The position numbers and the translations under genes were made by a program. The notes beneath the pieces are model-generated. The model saw only the letters and a list, made by a program, of their open reading frames with translations, was not told the origin of the DNA and made no database searches. Shown piece by piece: positions 1 through 8,713 of a stretch of 64,000 nucleotides of DNA. Source of the DNA: JBBRHH01 sp963788015. Lineage in GTDB: Bacteria > Planctomycetota > Phycisphaerae > Tepidisphaerales > Tepidisphaeraceae. The DNA is taken from assembly GCA_963788015.1 (NCBI GenBank), contig CAWBEY010000010.1:744001-808000 (forward strand), written 5' to 3'. Position 1 is the first letter of the stretch. Each line of letters starts with the position of its first letter.

Positions 1-1207
1 CTCAGCGCCAAGCAGAACATCGTCGCCATCTGCGACTGCGACGAAAAACAAATCGCCGCCGCCTTCAAAGATGGCGGCGAAGCGGTGGCCGGCGCCAAAC
101 CCTACTCCGACTACCGCAAGCTCCTCGACAACGCCAAGTCCATCGACGCCGTCATCATCGGCACTCCCGATCACTGGCATGCCCCGCTCGCCACTGGCCT
201 TCATCAAGGCCGGCAAGCACGTCTACTGCGAAAAGCCCCTCACCCGTACCCTCGGCGAAGCCCGCGCACTCCGCGAGCTTGTCCGCGCCAATCCGAAAAT
301 CGTCACCCAGCTTGGCAACCAGGGCAGCGCCGAAAAATCCCTCCGCCGCAGCGTCGAGCTCATCCGCGCCGGCGCGATCGGCCAGGTCCACGAAGTCCAT
401 TCCTGGCTCACCGACGTCGGCCGCGGCGCCGACCGCCCCGACGGCGAAGACCCCGTCCCCTCCACTCTCAACTGGGACTACTGGTGCGGCCCATCCCCCT
501 ACCGCCCCTTCAAATCCGGCACCTACCACCCCTTCGCCTGGCGCGCCTGGTTCGACTTCGGCGGCGGCCCACTCGCCGACTTCACCTGCCACATCTTCAA
601 CACCGCCCTCCGCAGCCTCGATCTCTCTTACCCAACCAAAGTCCAGATCGAAGGCGAAGCTCTCGCCAAAGAAAGCTTCGCCAAATCAACCCACATCCAG
701 ATGCACTTCCCCGCCCGCAAACAGTCCGACTCCGACCGCAACCTCGATCCCGTCACCCTCCACTGGTACAACGGCGGCCCGCGCCCCAGCGACGAAACCC
801 TCAAGGACGTTCTTGCCGTCTATCCCAAAGTCGCCAACGGCTGCCTCATCGTCGGCGACAAAGGCATCCTCTGGTGCAACCCCTGGAACAACGCCGCCCT
901 CATTAAGCTAAACGACGATCCCAAGCTCAAAGACGTCACCCTCCACGAGCCCACCAAGGACATCCCAAACACTCTCCCCAACAGCCCCGGCCACATGCAG
1001 GAATTCGTCAGCGCCATCAAAGGACAGGGCAAAACCTTCAGCAACTTCGACTTCGGCGGCCACCTGACGGAGATCGGCCTCACCGGCGTCCTCGCCGCCC
1101 GCCTCGGCCACGACTTCGACTGGGACGGCGAAGCCCAAACCGTCGCCAACAGCCCGGAAGCGGCCGCGATGATCCACCCCGTGTATCGCAAGTCGTACCT
1201 CCTCTAA
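1..1207 (+). CDS. Gfo/Idh/MocA family NAD(P)-dependent oxidoreductase, 5' partial and frameshifted
   Basis: The window opens inside this gene. Frame 1 reads a Rossmann-type N-terminal half ending GTPDHWHAPLA (to about base 192). The protein then continues one frame over with LAFIKAGKH and the family hallmark EKP motif in CEKPLT, and runs to TAA at 1205-1207. The break lies at about 193 and looks like one extra or two missing bases between GCC and CTG, since the family normally reads APLATLAFIKAGKHVYCEKP here. The C-terminal half (WDYWCGP, WRAWFDFGGG, HMQEFVSAIKG) matches the sugar or inositol dehydrogenase fold with substrate-binding domain. Substrate cannot be predicted. Planctomycete genomes hold many such exported paralogues; the N-terminus with any Tat signal lies outside the window. 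Either a pseudogene or a sequencing indel. Confidence 0.85.
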   Translation, partial: SAPSRTSSPSATATKNKSPPPSKMAAKRWPAPNPTPTTASSSTTPSPSTPSSSALPITGMPRSPLAFIKAGKHVYCEKPLTRTLGEARALRELVRANPKIVTQLGNQGSAEKSLRRSVELIRAGAIGQVHEVHSWLTDVGRGADRPDGEDPVPSTLNWDYWCGPSPYRPFKSGTYHPFAWRAWFDFGGGPLADFTCHIFNTALRSLDLSYPTKVQIEGEALAKESFAKSTHIQMHFPARKQSDSDRNLDPVTLHWYNGGPRPSDETLKDVLAVYPKVANGCLIVGDKGILWCNPWNNAALIKLNDDPKLKDVTLHEPTKDIPNTLPNSPGHMQEFVSAIKGQGKTFSNFDFGGHLTEIGLTGVLAARLGHDFDWDGEAQTVANSPEAAAMIHPVYRKSYLL

Positions 1208-1398
1208 AATCCCAAAAATCCCCTGTTCTTCGGAGCCCCGCATGTGCATGCGGAGCTTCGAGCGGCAGATAGGCCGTGATGGCGCTGCTGGTGAGGAGGC
1301 CGGCGCGGCGGAGGGCCAACCGCCTGAAGGTGAATGAACGGCCGCCGGCATGGCGGGGGGGGGTTTAGGGCAATTCATTACTGCAACACGCCCTCAAC

Positions 1399-1416
1399 AA
1401 AGCCAACCCGGCTTTT
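1399..1416 (+). terminator. Weak candidate intrinsic terminator after the oxidoreductase
   Basis: A short stem AAAGCC / GGCTTT separated by five bases and followed by T residues lies between the oxidoreductase stop and the convergent zinc-ribbon gene. The stem is only six base pairs, so this is tentative. The same 230-base gap also holds a run of nine G residues at about 1357-1365. Confidence 0.25.
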
Positions 1417-1436
1417 CAACTGCGGGCGATTTGTGC

Positions 1437-1688
1437 CTAGATGGCCGCGTGTGGGTCATGCTCTGCCGTCGCATTCGCGCAACGCATGAGCCGACGATCT
1501 ATGTCTTCCTGTGTGACATTTAGGCGGTTGAGTGACAGCCCGATAACAACGTCGTCGAACGACATCCCGGCGAACTCGGGCGGGGGAAAGGACGCCTTAC
1601 ATTGCGCGTTGTAGCACAAGAACGATTGTGCTCGCGCATCCCATGTGACCGTCCGGTTCTTGCACTCTGGACAACGGAAGATGGTCAT
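1437..1688 (-). CDS. Small zinc-ribbon protein encoded directly after avcD
   Basis: An 83-residue protein starting at ATG 1688, only four bases after the stop of the AvcD-like gene, so the two are probably cotranscribed. The N-terminal half carries a four-cysteine zinc ribbon: CPEC at residues 6-9, then CYNAQC about 17 residues later. The C-terminal half (FDDVVIGLSLNRLNVTQEDIDRRL) looks helical and has no motif I recognise. The ribbon resembles the CPFC...C...C knuckle inserted in the deaminase encoded upstream, which suggests but does not prove a shared partner or ligand. It could be an accessory of the defence gene or an unrelated cargo gene. Confidence 0.7.
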   Translation of the reverse strand: MTIFRCPECKNRTVTWDARAQSFLCYNAQCKASFPPPEFAGMSFDDVVIGLSLNRLNVTQEDIDRRLMRCANATAEHDPHAAI

Positions 1689-1692
1689 CGCG

Positions 1693-2948
1693 TCACTCCA
1701 CTTGCTTGAAAATCAAATTGTACGCCCGGGCATGAAAGCCGTGGAACGGATCTAATTTCACGTTCCGATCAGTCAGAAAACGAGCGGCCTCTTTAACGGG
1801 ATATGGCTCAACGTAGACTACACGTTTGATGCCCGCATCGACAATGTACCGCGCACTGGAAACATGGAAATGTTGTGGAGTAGAGCGTCCCATTGCGGGC
1901 GCTTTGGCCATCCAGCGATCGAATCGTGCGCTCCTCGGCGTGTATGGCGGTACACAGCTCCATGTTCCGGCTCGGGAACAGCTTCGCCTTAAGACTCTGT
2001 CCACACCCTTTCCCTTCGCAGCGGTATCCCGGACCGACGAGCTGCGCATTTTTGTGGCCGCAGAACGGGCAGAAAACATCGGCCATCATGTCCAACTTCT
2101 TGCGCCATGTCGTCGTCTTTGAAGCAATGCCCAAATGCTTTGTGACAAGGCGGCATCCCAACCGGATTCTCATTATAACCCAGCGACATCGGGAGCCCGT
2201 TTTCAGCGACGATCACCGCGCCAACGTGTCGCTTGAGGCACTGCGAAATGTGCGATTGTGCGTAAGCGGTCGCCATGTGCGCCTCGTCTGGAAATGGCGG
2301 CCGCGTCGCTCCACCTGGTGCCGCAGGTTGATCGACGCTCCGCATGAGGTTCAAGTCATCTTTAAGCTGATCATAAATGAATCGCTTTTGTGAGGCTTTT
2401 GACCCATTCGCGCCGTCATTTACCAGCACGTAATCGGCAACCAGCACACACCTGCCGACCTGCTGACCGTGAGGAAGGTCCTCATCGGAGTCGCGCTCAT
2501 CGTCTCGGTTAAAGTTCCGCTGATTCCCCTCGTACAGTTCGGACACGCGCCCCCACCTCGTTTCGCGGGGAGCGTTCAAGCCAATCAAAAAAAACTTCGC
2601 AAATCGACGCCGCAGGTCATTAACCTCCCCCAAATTGCGGATACCATCAATGACGATTTCCGACTCAAGCAAGTCGCTGGAGAGGGCGGCGTCAACCCAA
2701 CGCGATGGGGATTCTAATCGTCCCTCGTCGCCTATGTCCTGAAGGCTCTTACGGAAGTTGGGGAACGCCTTCTCGGTTAGCGGCTGTATGTCAGGAACAT
2801 TGTTCTTTTTGCGCCATTCCGCCTTGATTGGCTCCGAGAGAGAGTATCGCTTGAAGTCATTCTCCTCAAGAGCGCGAGATGCTGTAGTGACGCCGCTTCC
2901 GATGGGGCCTGCCAACCCAATTACCAGCCCGTCGTGTCGCCCTCCCAT
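1693..2948 (-). CDS. avcD: AvcD-type anti-phage deoxycytidylate deaminase (P-loop NTPase + DCD), two frameshifts
   Basis: Two-domain protein read from ATG 2948 (preceded by GAAAGG). Residues 1-200 form a P-loop kinase-like domain: GPIGSGVTT is a degenerate Walker A in which the usual Lys is Val, and IDGIRNLGEVNDLR is the Walker-B-like strand of dNMP-kinase folds. Residues 230-430 form a zinc deoxycytidylate deaminase: HAEE supplies the zinc His and catalytic Glu, and PCFQC the two zinc Cys, with an inserted CPFC...CEGKGC knuckle. This architecture is that of AvcD of the AvcID system, which deaminates dCTP/dCMP to starve phage of deoxycytidine nucleotides and is held inactive by the AvcI RNA. 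The reading frame breaks at about 2111 (after FKDDDMA) and at about 1845 (after PCFQCA); all three pieces are conserved, so an assembly error or recent decay are both possible. A plain dCMP deaminase would be about 160 residues and lack the NTPase domain. Confidence 0.75.
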
Positions 2949-3198
2949 ATTGGACCTTTCAGTGCGATGTCGGGCTAAGACTAATGCCGATGATGTCACG
3001 GATCAACAGGTGACACTTTCACGGGTGCATTACTACACCCACCCTCCCCGGAACCCGCATGTACCACGAGGGTTTGCCCGATTCGCAACGCGTAAGTAAA
3101 TAAAGAAGCCCAGCCCAAGGCCCGCACATGCAAATGCAAGCCATTGCCCCACCAAGACCCACACCGTAATCGAGACGCTCTTACCCGAGGCCAGTCCC

Positions 3199-3816
3199 AT
3201 GCCCACCCACCTCAAATGCCCCGCCTGCAAAACCTCCACCCTCCAAGACCTCGAGCTCGATCCCGGCCTCTGGGCATCCACCTGCTCATCCTGCTCCGGC
3301 CACTGGCTCCCCGGCCGCGCCTACTGGTCCTGGCTTGACAACCACAACCCCGCCACTCCGTCCCCCACCGCCACTCCCGCGCCCACCGAAATTCACGACA
3401 CCCCAAAAGCGAGGCTCTGCCCCGAATGCGGCAAGATCCTCCGCCGCTTCCCCGTCGGCCAAAACCATTCCTCCATCATCGACCATTGCGCCGGCTGCGA
3501 AGGCTTCTGGCTTGACGCCAACGAATGGCAATCCCTCCGCGCCGCCGGCCTCCACACCCAGCTCCATCTCATCGTCTCCCCCAAATGGCAGGCCCAGATC
3601 GCCGAAGAAAACCGCCAGCTCCTTCACGACCAGCGCCTGCTCGCTCACCTGGGCCCTCAAGACCTGGCCGAGATCAAACGCATGAAAGCCTGGATCGACG
3701 CCCACCCCAAACGCTCCGAACTCTACGCCTACCTCCTGGCCGGCACCGAAGGCAACACCACCAGCTACACGCCCACCGACCGCCCCGCCCACCATCCTGC
3801 CTCCGCCACTACATAA
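3199..3816 (+). CDS. Zinc-ribbon protein with two TFIIB-type zinc fingers
   Basis: A 205-residue soluble protein from ATG 3199. It contains two copies of the zf-TFIIB knuckle: CPAC...CSSCSGHWL near residues 7-38 and CPECGKIL...CAGCEGFWLD near residues 75-110. The motif pattern CxxC-x(n)-CxxCxGxWLD is typical of small bacterial proteins of unknown function with a TFIIB-like zinc finger. The C-terminal part is charged and helical and ends in a Pro/Thr-rich tail. No signal peptide is visible. It is divergent from avcD, separated by about 250 bases. The biochemical role is not known. Confidence 0.75.
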   Translation: MPTHLKCPACKTSTLQDLELDPGLWASTCSSCSGHWLPGRAYWSWLDNHNPATPSPTATPAPTEIHDTPKARLCPECGKILRRFPVGQNHSSIIDHCAGCEGFWLDANEWQSLRAAGLHTQLHLIVSPKWQAQIAEENRQLLHDQRLLAHLGPQDLAEIKRMKAWIDAHPKRSELYAYLLAGTEGNTTSYTPTDRPAHHPASATT

Positions 3817-3914
3817 TCCCAATGGGAAGTAAACGCGTCGCGAGAACGTGGCAAATCCTATGGCAATTACTTCTATGGACTGGCTGTCGATGGCGTGGCG
3901 GGAGGGTGTGGATC

Positions 3915-4151
3915 TCAATCCACGATGTGGTCGCGGTAGCGGGATTTGAATTCTTCGAGGGAGGTGATGTCTGGGGGGAGCTTGGCTTCTTCTACCAGGA
4001 GGACGGGGATGCCGTCGCGGATGGGGTAGCGGAGGCCGCCGGTTTCGGCGATTAGGAAGTCAGCCTCCTGGCGCAAAGGGCTGCGCGTGAGCGGGCAGCG
4101 GAGGATGGCGAGCAAGTCGGGGTCGAGAGGCTTGATGTTTGATTCGGCCAT
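3915..4151 (-). CDS. Trm112 family protein
   Basis: A 78-residue protein starting at ATG 4151 (MAESNIKPLDPDLLAI). The open frame extends further upstream, but the family begins just before the LLxILxCPxT motif, so this start is chosen. The core LAILRCPLTRSPL, the region GLRYPIRDGIPVLL and an acidic C-terminus match Trm112/YcaR proteins (UPF0434). In other organisms Trm112 is a zinc-bound activator of methyltransferases; bacterial members often keep only the first cysteine, as here (single Cys in RCPLT). No methyltransferase neighbour is seen. Confidence 0.85.
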   Translation of the reverse strand: MAESNIKPLDPDLLAILRCPLTRSPLRQEADFLIAETGGLRYPIRDGIPVLLVEEAKLPPDITSLEEFKSRYRDHIVD

Positions 4152-4465
4152 GGTGGGCGATCCGTGCGGGAAGCTATCCGACGTGTGACGGCAACCGAGT
4201 ATAGAGGAGGGCGTTTGGCTGACAAGGGGTTTGCCTGATGAAGCTGCACGAGGGAAATGGACGAGGCGGGACAAAAACGGGGCGGGGTTCCATTTGTATG
4301 GTTATTGGAGCGTCTTGGAGGTTTGCGTAGCGCGGCTCGTGGCGGTGGCGTGGCTGGTGGCGCTGTGTGCCAGGGATGTGACGTGGTATAAGGGCTGATG
4401 GGGGCCGCAGTTGTCGCGATCTGTGGGATTTGATGCTGCCGGGTTGAGCGCGAGGTAATTTGGCG
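4152..4465. other. Intergenic region upstream of feoA
   Basis: About 310 bases between the divergent Trm112 gene and the feo promoter. I see no open reading frame with protein-like composition, no tRNA and no strong hairpin. Confidence 0.5.
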
Positions 4466-4493
4466 TTGAAACTCAGTCTCAACTAGATATACT
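4466..4493 (+). promoter_or_regulatory. feo promoter with overlapping Fur-like palindrome
   Basis: TTGAAACTCAGTCTCAA (4466-4482) is a 17-base palindrome with one mismatch per arm pair around a central C, the layout of Fur-family boxes. Its first six bases double as a -35 element TTGAAA, followed after 16 bases by TATACT (4488-4493) as -10. A box covering the -35 is the classic arrangement for iron repression of feoAB. The regulator identity is inferred from gene context; the sequence is not the E. coli consensus. Confidence 0.6.
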
Positions 4494-4528
4494 GTTGAGG
4501 CGTGGCTGTGGCTTCTGGAGTGCTTCTC

Positions 4529-4810
4529 ATGAACAAAGCTTGTCAATTGGCCGCCTGTAACCATTGTGGGCCGATCAGCACCTGCCAGTTGAACAAACTG
4601 GGCATTGGCTGCCGGGGGAGCGTGGCGGCGGTGGAGGGGGATGCGGACGTTCGCCGGCGGCTTTTAGAGATGGGATTTTGCAATGGGGCCACGGTGGAAG
4701 TGGTTCGGCGGGCGCCGCTGGGCGATCCGATTGAGTTGTATCTGCGGGGGTATCACCTGTCTCTGCGTGACGATCAGGCGCGGCACGTGAAGATTTTGCA
4801 GTCGGCGTGA
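4529..4810 (+). CDS. feoA: FeoA domain protein, ferrous iron transport
   Basis: A 93-residue SH3-like FeoA protein. ATG 4529 is preferred over the upstream GTG because it follows the promoter at a normal distance. The N-terminus is Cys-rich (CQLAACNHCGPISTC), then the FeoA core: LNKLGIGCRGSVAAVEG, RRLLEMGFCNGATVEVVRRAPLGDP and YHLSLRDDQARHVKI. FeoA is a small cytosolic partner that binds and modulates FeoB. It sits 59 bases before feoB on the same strand, so an feoAB operon under the Fur-like site is expected. Confidence 0.92.
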   Translation: MNKACQLAACNHCGPISTCQLNKLGIGCRGSVAAVEGDADVRRRLLEMGFCNGATVEVVRRAPLGDPIELYLRGYHLSLRDDQARHVKILQSA

Positions 4811-4869
4811 GTTGGCTGCGGTCGAGGGGTTCGTGAGCTGGGTTGGCCACGAACGCCGGATGCGGTTCG

Positions 4870-7449
4870 ATGTCGTCCCAAGTACCTACACTCGCGGCTG
4901 GCACCATCTCAGGCACATTGACCGTCGCCTTGGCGGGGAATCCCAATAGCGGGAAAACCACGATATTTAATGCGCTGACGGGACTTCGCCAGAAGGTGGC
5001 GAATTATCCGGGGGTAACGGTCGAGAAGAAGACCGGCAAATGCAAGCTGCCCGGCGGGCGGGTGGCGTCGGTGATTGATTTGCCGGGGACGTATAGCCTG
5101 ATCAGCCGGTCGCCGGATGAAGTGGTGGCGATGCAGGTGCTGCGGGGACTGCGGGTGGACACGCCAGCGCCGGATCTGGTGGTGGTGGTTGTTGATGCGA
5201 GCAACTTGCAGCGGAATTTGTATCTGGTGAGCCAACTGATCGAGCTGGGCCGGCCGATGGTGGTGGCGCTGAACATGATGGATGTGGCCCAGCGGCGGGG
5301 GACGATGGTGGACGCGGCCGCGCTGGAGCGGGAGCTTGGGGTGCCGGTGGTGCCGCTGGTGGGGCATAAGCGGAAGGGGATTGATTTATTAAAGGCGGCC
5401 ATCGCAGGCGCGACCGTTGCGCCTTTGCCGAACTGGCCATTGCCGGATGCGATGCGGGAGGAGTTGCTGCTGGTGGGAGGTGGGCTGGCGATACTGGATA
5501 GTGAGGAGGGGTCGGGGTTTCATGTTTCGGGCTCGGATGGGGGCACGGCGCGCGTGGCGGAGCTTGGGACGGCGGCGCGGCCGCGGGCGTGGATTTGCAG
5601 GGGGGATGACGGGGCGCGGCATCTGGACCGGTATCAGGCGATTGCGGAGCGGCTATTGATCGGGGATCGGGCTGAGGATATCGCGGGAATCGCCCAGCGG
5701 GAGCCAATTGCGTCGCTGCTGGCGTCGGCGACGACGCGGCTGATGGCCGTGGGGATTGATCCGATGCAGGCGGATATCGAGGCGCATTACCGGTGGATTG
5801 AAAAGGTGGTGCATGCGAGCTCGGTTGGCGGGGAGATTGGGACTGCGCGTTTGCAGGGGGATGGGGTGGAGGAAGTGACGGGTGAAGCTCGGGGGGCGGG
5901 GACGCTAGATAATGCGACGGCGCGGGCGAGGCCGCTGAGTGAGCGGATTGATCGGGTGTTGATTCACAAGTTCTGGGGATTGATCATTTTTGCGCTGATC
6001 ATGGGGACGCTGTTTGTGACGTTGTTCTGGCTTGCTCGGCCGATCATGGATGTGATTGATGGTGGGGTGAAATGGCTGGCGGGGGTGACGACGGCGCGGA
6101 TGGGGGAGGGGCCGGTGAGGGCGCTGTTGAAGGATGGGATTTTTGGCGGGGTCGGGGTGGTGGTGGTGTTCGTGCCGCAGATCGCGCTGCTGTTTTTGTT
6201 TCTGGCGGTGTTGGAGGACAGCGGATATCTGGCGCGGGCGGCGTTTTTGATGGATCGGCTGCTGGCGAAGGTGGGCTTGCACGGGAAGAGTTTCATTCCG
6301 CTACTGAGCTCATTTGCGTGCGCGATCCCGGGAATCATGGCGACGCGGACGATTGAGAGCCGCAAGGATCGGCTGGCGACGATATTCGTCGCGCCGTTCA
6401 TGAGCTGCAGCGCGCGGCTGCCGGTGTATACGCTGCTGATCGGCGCGATTTTTGCGTCGTCGGCGGCGGTGACGAAGGCCGGGATTATGTTGGGGCTTTA
6501 TGGGTTGGGGATTGTGGCGGCGGCGGGGACGGCGTGGCTGTTTAAGCGGTCGTTGCTGAAGGGGGGAGTGTCGTCGTTTATCCTGGAGATGCCGACGTAC
6601 AAGGTGCCGCAGTTGTCGCAGATCGCGCGGCAGGTGTGGACGAACACGCGGGCGTTTCTGACGAAGGCGGGGACGACGATTTTTTGTTTGAGCGTGATTT
6701 TGTGGGCGATGAGCTATTACCCGCGGTTGCCTGGGCGAGACGATGGATCGATGCGCGATCAGTGGCTTATTGATACGATGACGAAATTGCAATCCGGATT
6801 TCTGAAAATGCACGAAGAATTGGCAGCGAAAGATCCTAGTCCGGCAGGGGCCGTTGCACTTCAGACGCGGCGCGATGAGGGCGCGAGGCGCGGCGAGTGG
6901 CTGGCGATCCTAGTCTGACGCGCCGAACAAAAATTAGATTGGATTTGGCAGCGGCAAGACGCGGATTTGAAGCAGATGATCGAAGGAAAAGCTGATGCGG
7001 CCGTAGCCGCGGCGCAGAGTGAATACAGCATCGCGGGCCGGTTGGGGCATGCGATGGAGCCGGCGATTCGGCCGCTGGGGTATGATTGGAAGATGGGGGT
7101 GGGGCTGGTGGGGGCGTTTGCGGCGCGGGAGGTTTTTGTGAGCACGCTGGGAATTATTTACAGCGTGGGGGAGGTGGAGGAGGGGAAGACGTCGGACTTG
7201 CAGACGGCGATGAAGGCCGATCGGTATACCAGCGGGCCGCGGAAGGGGAAGCTGGTGTGGACGCCGCTGTCGGCGGTGAGCCTGCTGGTGTGGTTCGTGC
7301 TGGCGATGCAGTGCATGAGCACATTTGCGATTGTGAGGAGGGAGACGGCGAGCTGGCGGTGGCCGATTTTTATGTTGGTTTATATGAATGCGCTGGCGTA
7401 TGTGGTGAGTTTTGGGGTGTATCAGGTGGGGCGGATTTGGTGGGGGTGA
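4870..7449 (+). CDS. feoB: Ferrous iron transporter FeoB, interrupted by an in-frame TGA
   Basis: GTP-dependent inner-membrane Fe(II) transporter. From ATG 4870 the G domain shows G1 GNPNSGKT (residues 23-30), G2 GVTVEKK, G3 DLPGTYSL and G4 NMMD, followed by a long spacer and the membrane domain with the Gate motifs (GVVVVFVPQIALLF, GYLARAAFLMDRL, SSFACAIPGIMATR, MSCSARLPVY). The frame then meets TGA at 6916-6918 and continues in the same frame, without shift, to the last membrane segments (GRLGHAMEPAI, GAFAAREVFVSTLGIIY) ending at 7449. The stop falls in the variable loop before the last Gate half. A point nonsense mutation, a base error (CGA to TGA), or readthrough are all possible; the protein is otherwise full length. 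Confidence 0.9.
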
Positions 7450-7470
7450 TGATTTGTCGAGGCCGTGAAT

Positions 7471-7764
7471 ATGGCAGCTGCATATCGGATTGAATACGCA
7501 GCAGAGGCGGTAAACGATCTTCGTGCAATTCGGGCGTTTGATCGTGCAAGAGTTGTACACTCAATTGAGCTGCACCTGCGGCATGAGCCAGTGCGATCGA
7601 GCAGCAGTCGGATCAAGCGAATGCGTCAGCCATTCTGGAGTGAATTTCGGCTGCGCGTCGATGATTTTCGGGTGTATTATGATGTTGACGAACTCGCCGG
7701 ATATGTGAATGTCTTGCGAATTCTGGAGAAGGGGACAGGAGAGACGCCAAAGGAGTCGCCATGA
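7471..7764 (+). CDS. RelE/ParE-type toxin
   Basis: About 97 residues, starting at ATG 7471 (a GTG two codons earlier is also possible). The sequence YRIEYAAEAVNDLRAIRAFDRARVV, a basic central region, and FRLRVDDFRVYYDVDE...VNVLRILEKG match the RelE/ParE fold: an alpha-hairpin followed by the antiparallel sheet with the Arg-rich strand. The stop overlaps the ATG of the next gene by four bases, so the toxin comes first, as in HigBA-like order. RelE members cut mRNA on the ribosome and ParE members poison gyrase; the sequence alone does not decide. Confidence 0.8.
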   Translation: MAAAYRIEYAAEAVNDLRAIRAFDRARVVHSIELHLRHEPVRSSSSRIKRMRQPFWSEFRLRVDDFRVYYDVDELAGYVNVLRILEKGTGETPKESP

Positions 7765-8114
7765 AAACAGTGAAATGGACGGACGCTGATTCGGCAGAAA
7801 GTTCACTGCTACAGGGCCAGCTGGAGGACACCGTCGTCGAGCGGGACGGCCATCCTGTAGCACTGATTGTTCCTTTTGATACTGCTGAACTGGAATGGTA
7901 CGCGCGTGAGCGTGACCCTGCGTTCATCGAATCAATCGCCCGCGGCGGGCGGACGTGGCTGCTGGACGGGTTACAAGCCATGAGGACCTCAAGCGAGAAC
8001 TTGGGATTGAGTAACAATGTCGGGTTTTGTAGATCTCTGACTCTCAACTGCTCCCACGCAGCTCGTGCATGCGGTTTTCTCAATGACGGAGTTATTGGCA
8101 AAAGTGATGACTGA
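7761..8114 (+). CDS. Antitoxin partner of the RelE/ParE toxin
   Basis: A 117-residue protein whose ATG overlaps the toxin stop (ATGA), a coupling typical of type II TA modules. The region SSLLQGQLEDTVVERDGHPVALIVPFDTAELEWY resembles the Phd/YefM-like N-terminal fold in which a short 'vERdGkPvAvivP' segment is conserved. The part after about residue 75 (rich in Cys, Ser, Asn) has no antitoxin-like features and may be out-of-frame sequence after a lost natural stop. Confidence 0.65.
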   Translation: MKTVKWTDADSAESSLLQGQLEDTVVERDGHPVALIVPFDTAELEWYARERDPAFIESIARGGRTWLLDGLQAMRTSSENLGLSNNVGFCRSLTLNCSHAARACGFLNDGVIGKSDD

Positions 8115-8203
8115 GGCGGCTAAGCTTGCTCCTGAGTAGCAGGATCGACAGGACGCGTCGCATCGCGGCCTTCATGGGTGTGCGATTCAACCATGAACTC
8201 TCA

Positions 8204-8650
8204 ATGAGACGGATCACCCGTCACAACTTCAAGCAAGATCAATACTACCCCTCCGTCGTCCGCGCCGTCACGGCGTGCGTTGCGGGAGGCGACGTCGTTA
8301 CCACGATCGATGTGTTCGTGAAGATGAACCTGCTGCGCAAGGAAGATGTCGAGGGATGGCGATTTGGCCGGGTGCCTTATCTGGAGAAGGTGATCCTGTG
8401 CAACGTGGAGAAGGCGGAGCGGATCCTGCGGATTCTTCGCTATCACGCTGCGGAATCCCGCCTGCAGCCATCGTGGACCGCGTACAAGAAATGGGGCGGC
8501 GGCCAGAAGCGGCCGCTGCGATTCTCGAAGACCGCGCTTGAGCGGTTGGAAGAGGCGTACAGCACGCATTATCTGCGGCCGCGCAGAGCACAGCCCTTGG
8601 ATGGTCCGGCCGGGGAATCAGTCGTAGAATCATCGGCGGCTCAGTTATGA
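8204..8650 (+). CDS. Conserved protein of unknown function
   Basis: About 148 residues from ATG 8204 (MRRITRHNFKQD); a longer start at 8174 or TTG 8126 is possible, but protein-like sequence begins at 8204. The segments YYPSVVRAVTACVAGGDVV, DVFVKMNLLRKEDVEGWRFGRVPYLEKVI, RILRILRYHA, PSWTAYKKWGGGQKRPLRFSKT and LEEAYSTHY belong to a family I have seen widely in bacteria without a known role. It is soluble, basic, and has no catalytic motif that I can name. It lies between the TA module and the FeoB-associated peptide. Confidence 0.7.
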   Translation: MRRITRHNFKQDQYYPSVVRAVTACVAGGDVVTTIDVFVKMNLLRKEDVEGWRFGRVPYLEKVILCNVEKAERILRILRYHAAESRLQPSWTAYKKWGGGQKRPLRFSKTALERLEEAYSTHYLRPRRAQPLDGPAGESVVESSAAQL

Positions 8651-8713
8651 TTCTCTTTAACACAAACACGCGGCCCTCTTCACGATGACGCTGGCGGATT
8701 TAGTGGATTAGTC

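Noticed and set aside
1225..1370. Ribosomal RNA or intron fragment after the first gene
   Set aside because: Some strings (GGTGAATGAACGGCCGCCG, a CCGCATG/CATGCGG hairpin) looked RNA-like, but no consistent match to rRNA or group II domain V could be built.
1989..2999. Housekeeping dCMP deaminase plus dephospho-CoA kinase as separate genes
   Set aside because: Both domains are in one continuous frame up to the first break, and the combination with a degenerate P-loop fits AvcD better.
6916..6918. Selenocysteine at the feoB TGA
   Set aside because: FeoB has no selenocysteine or cysteine at this loop, and no SECIS-like hairpin was noticed right after the codon.
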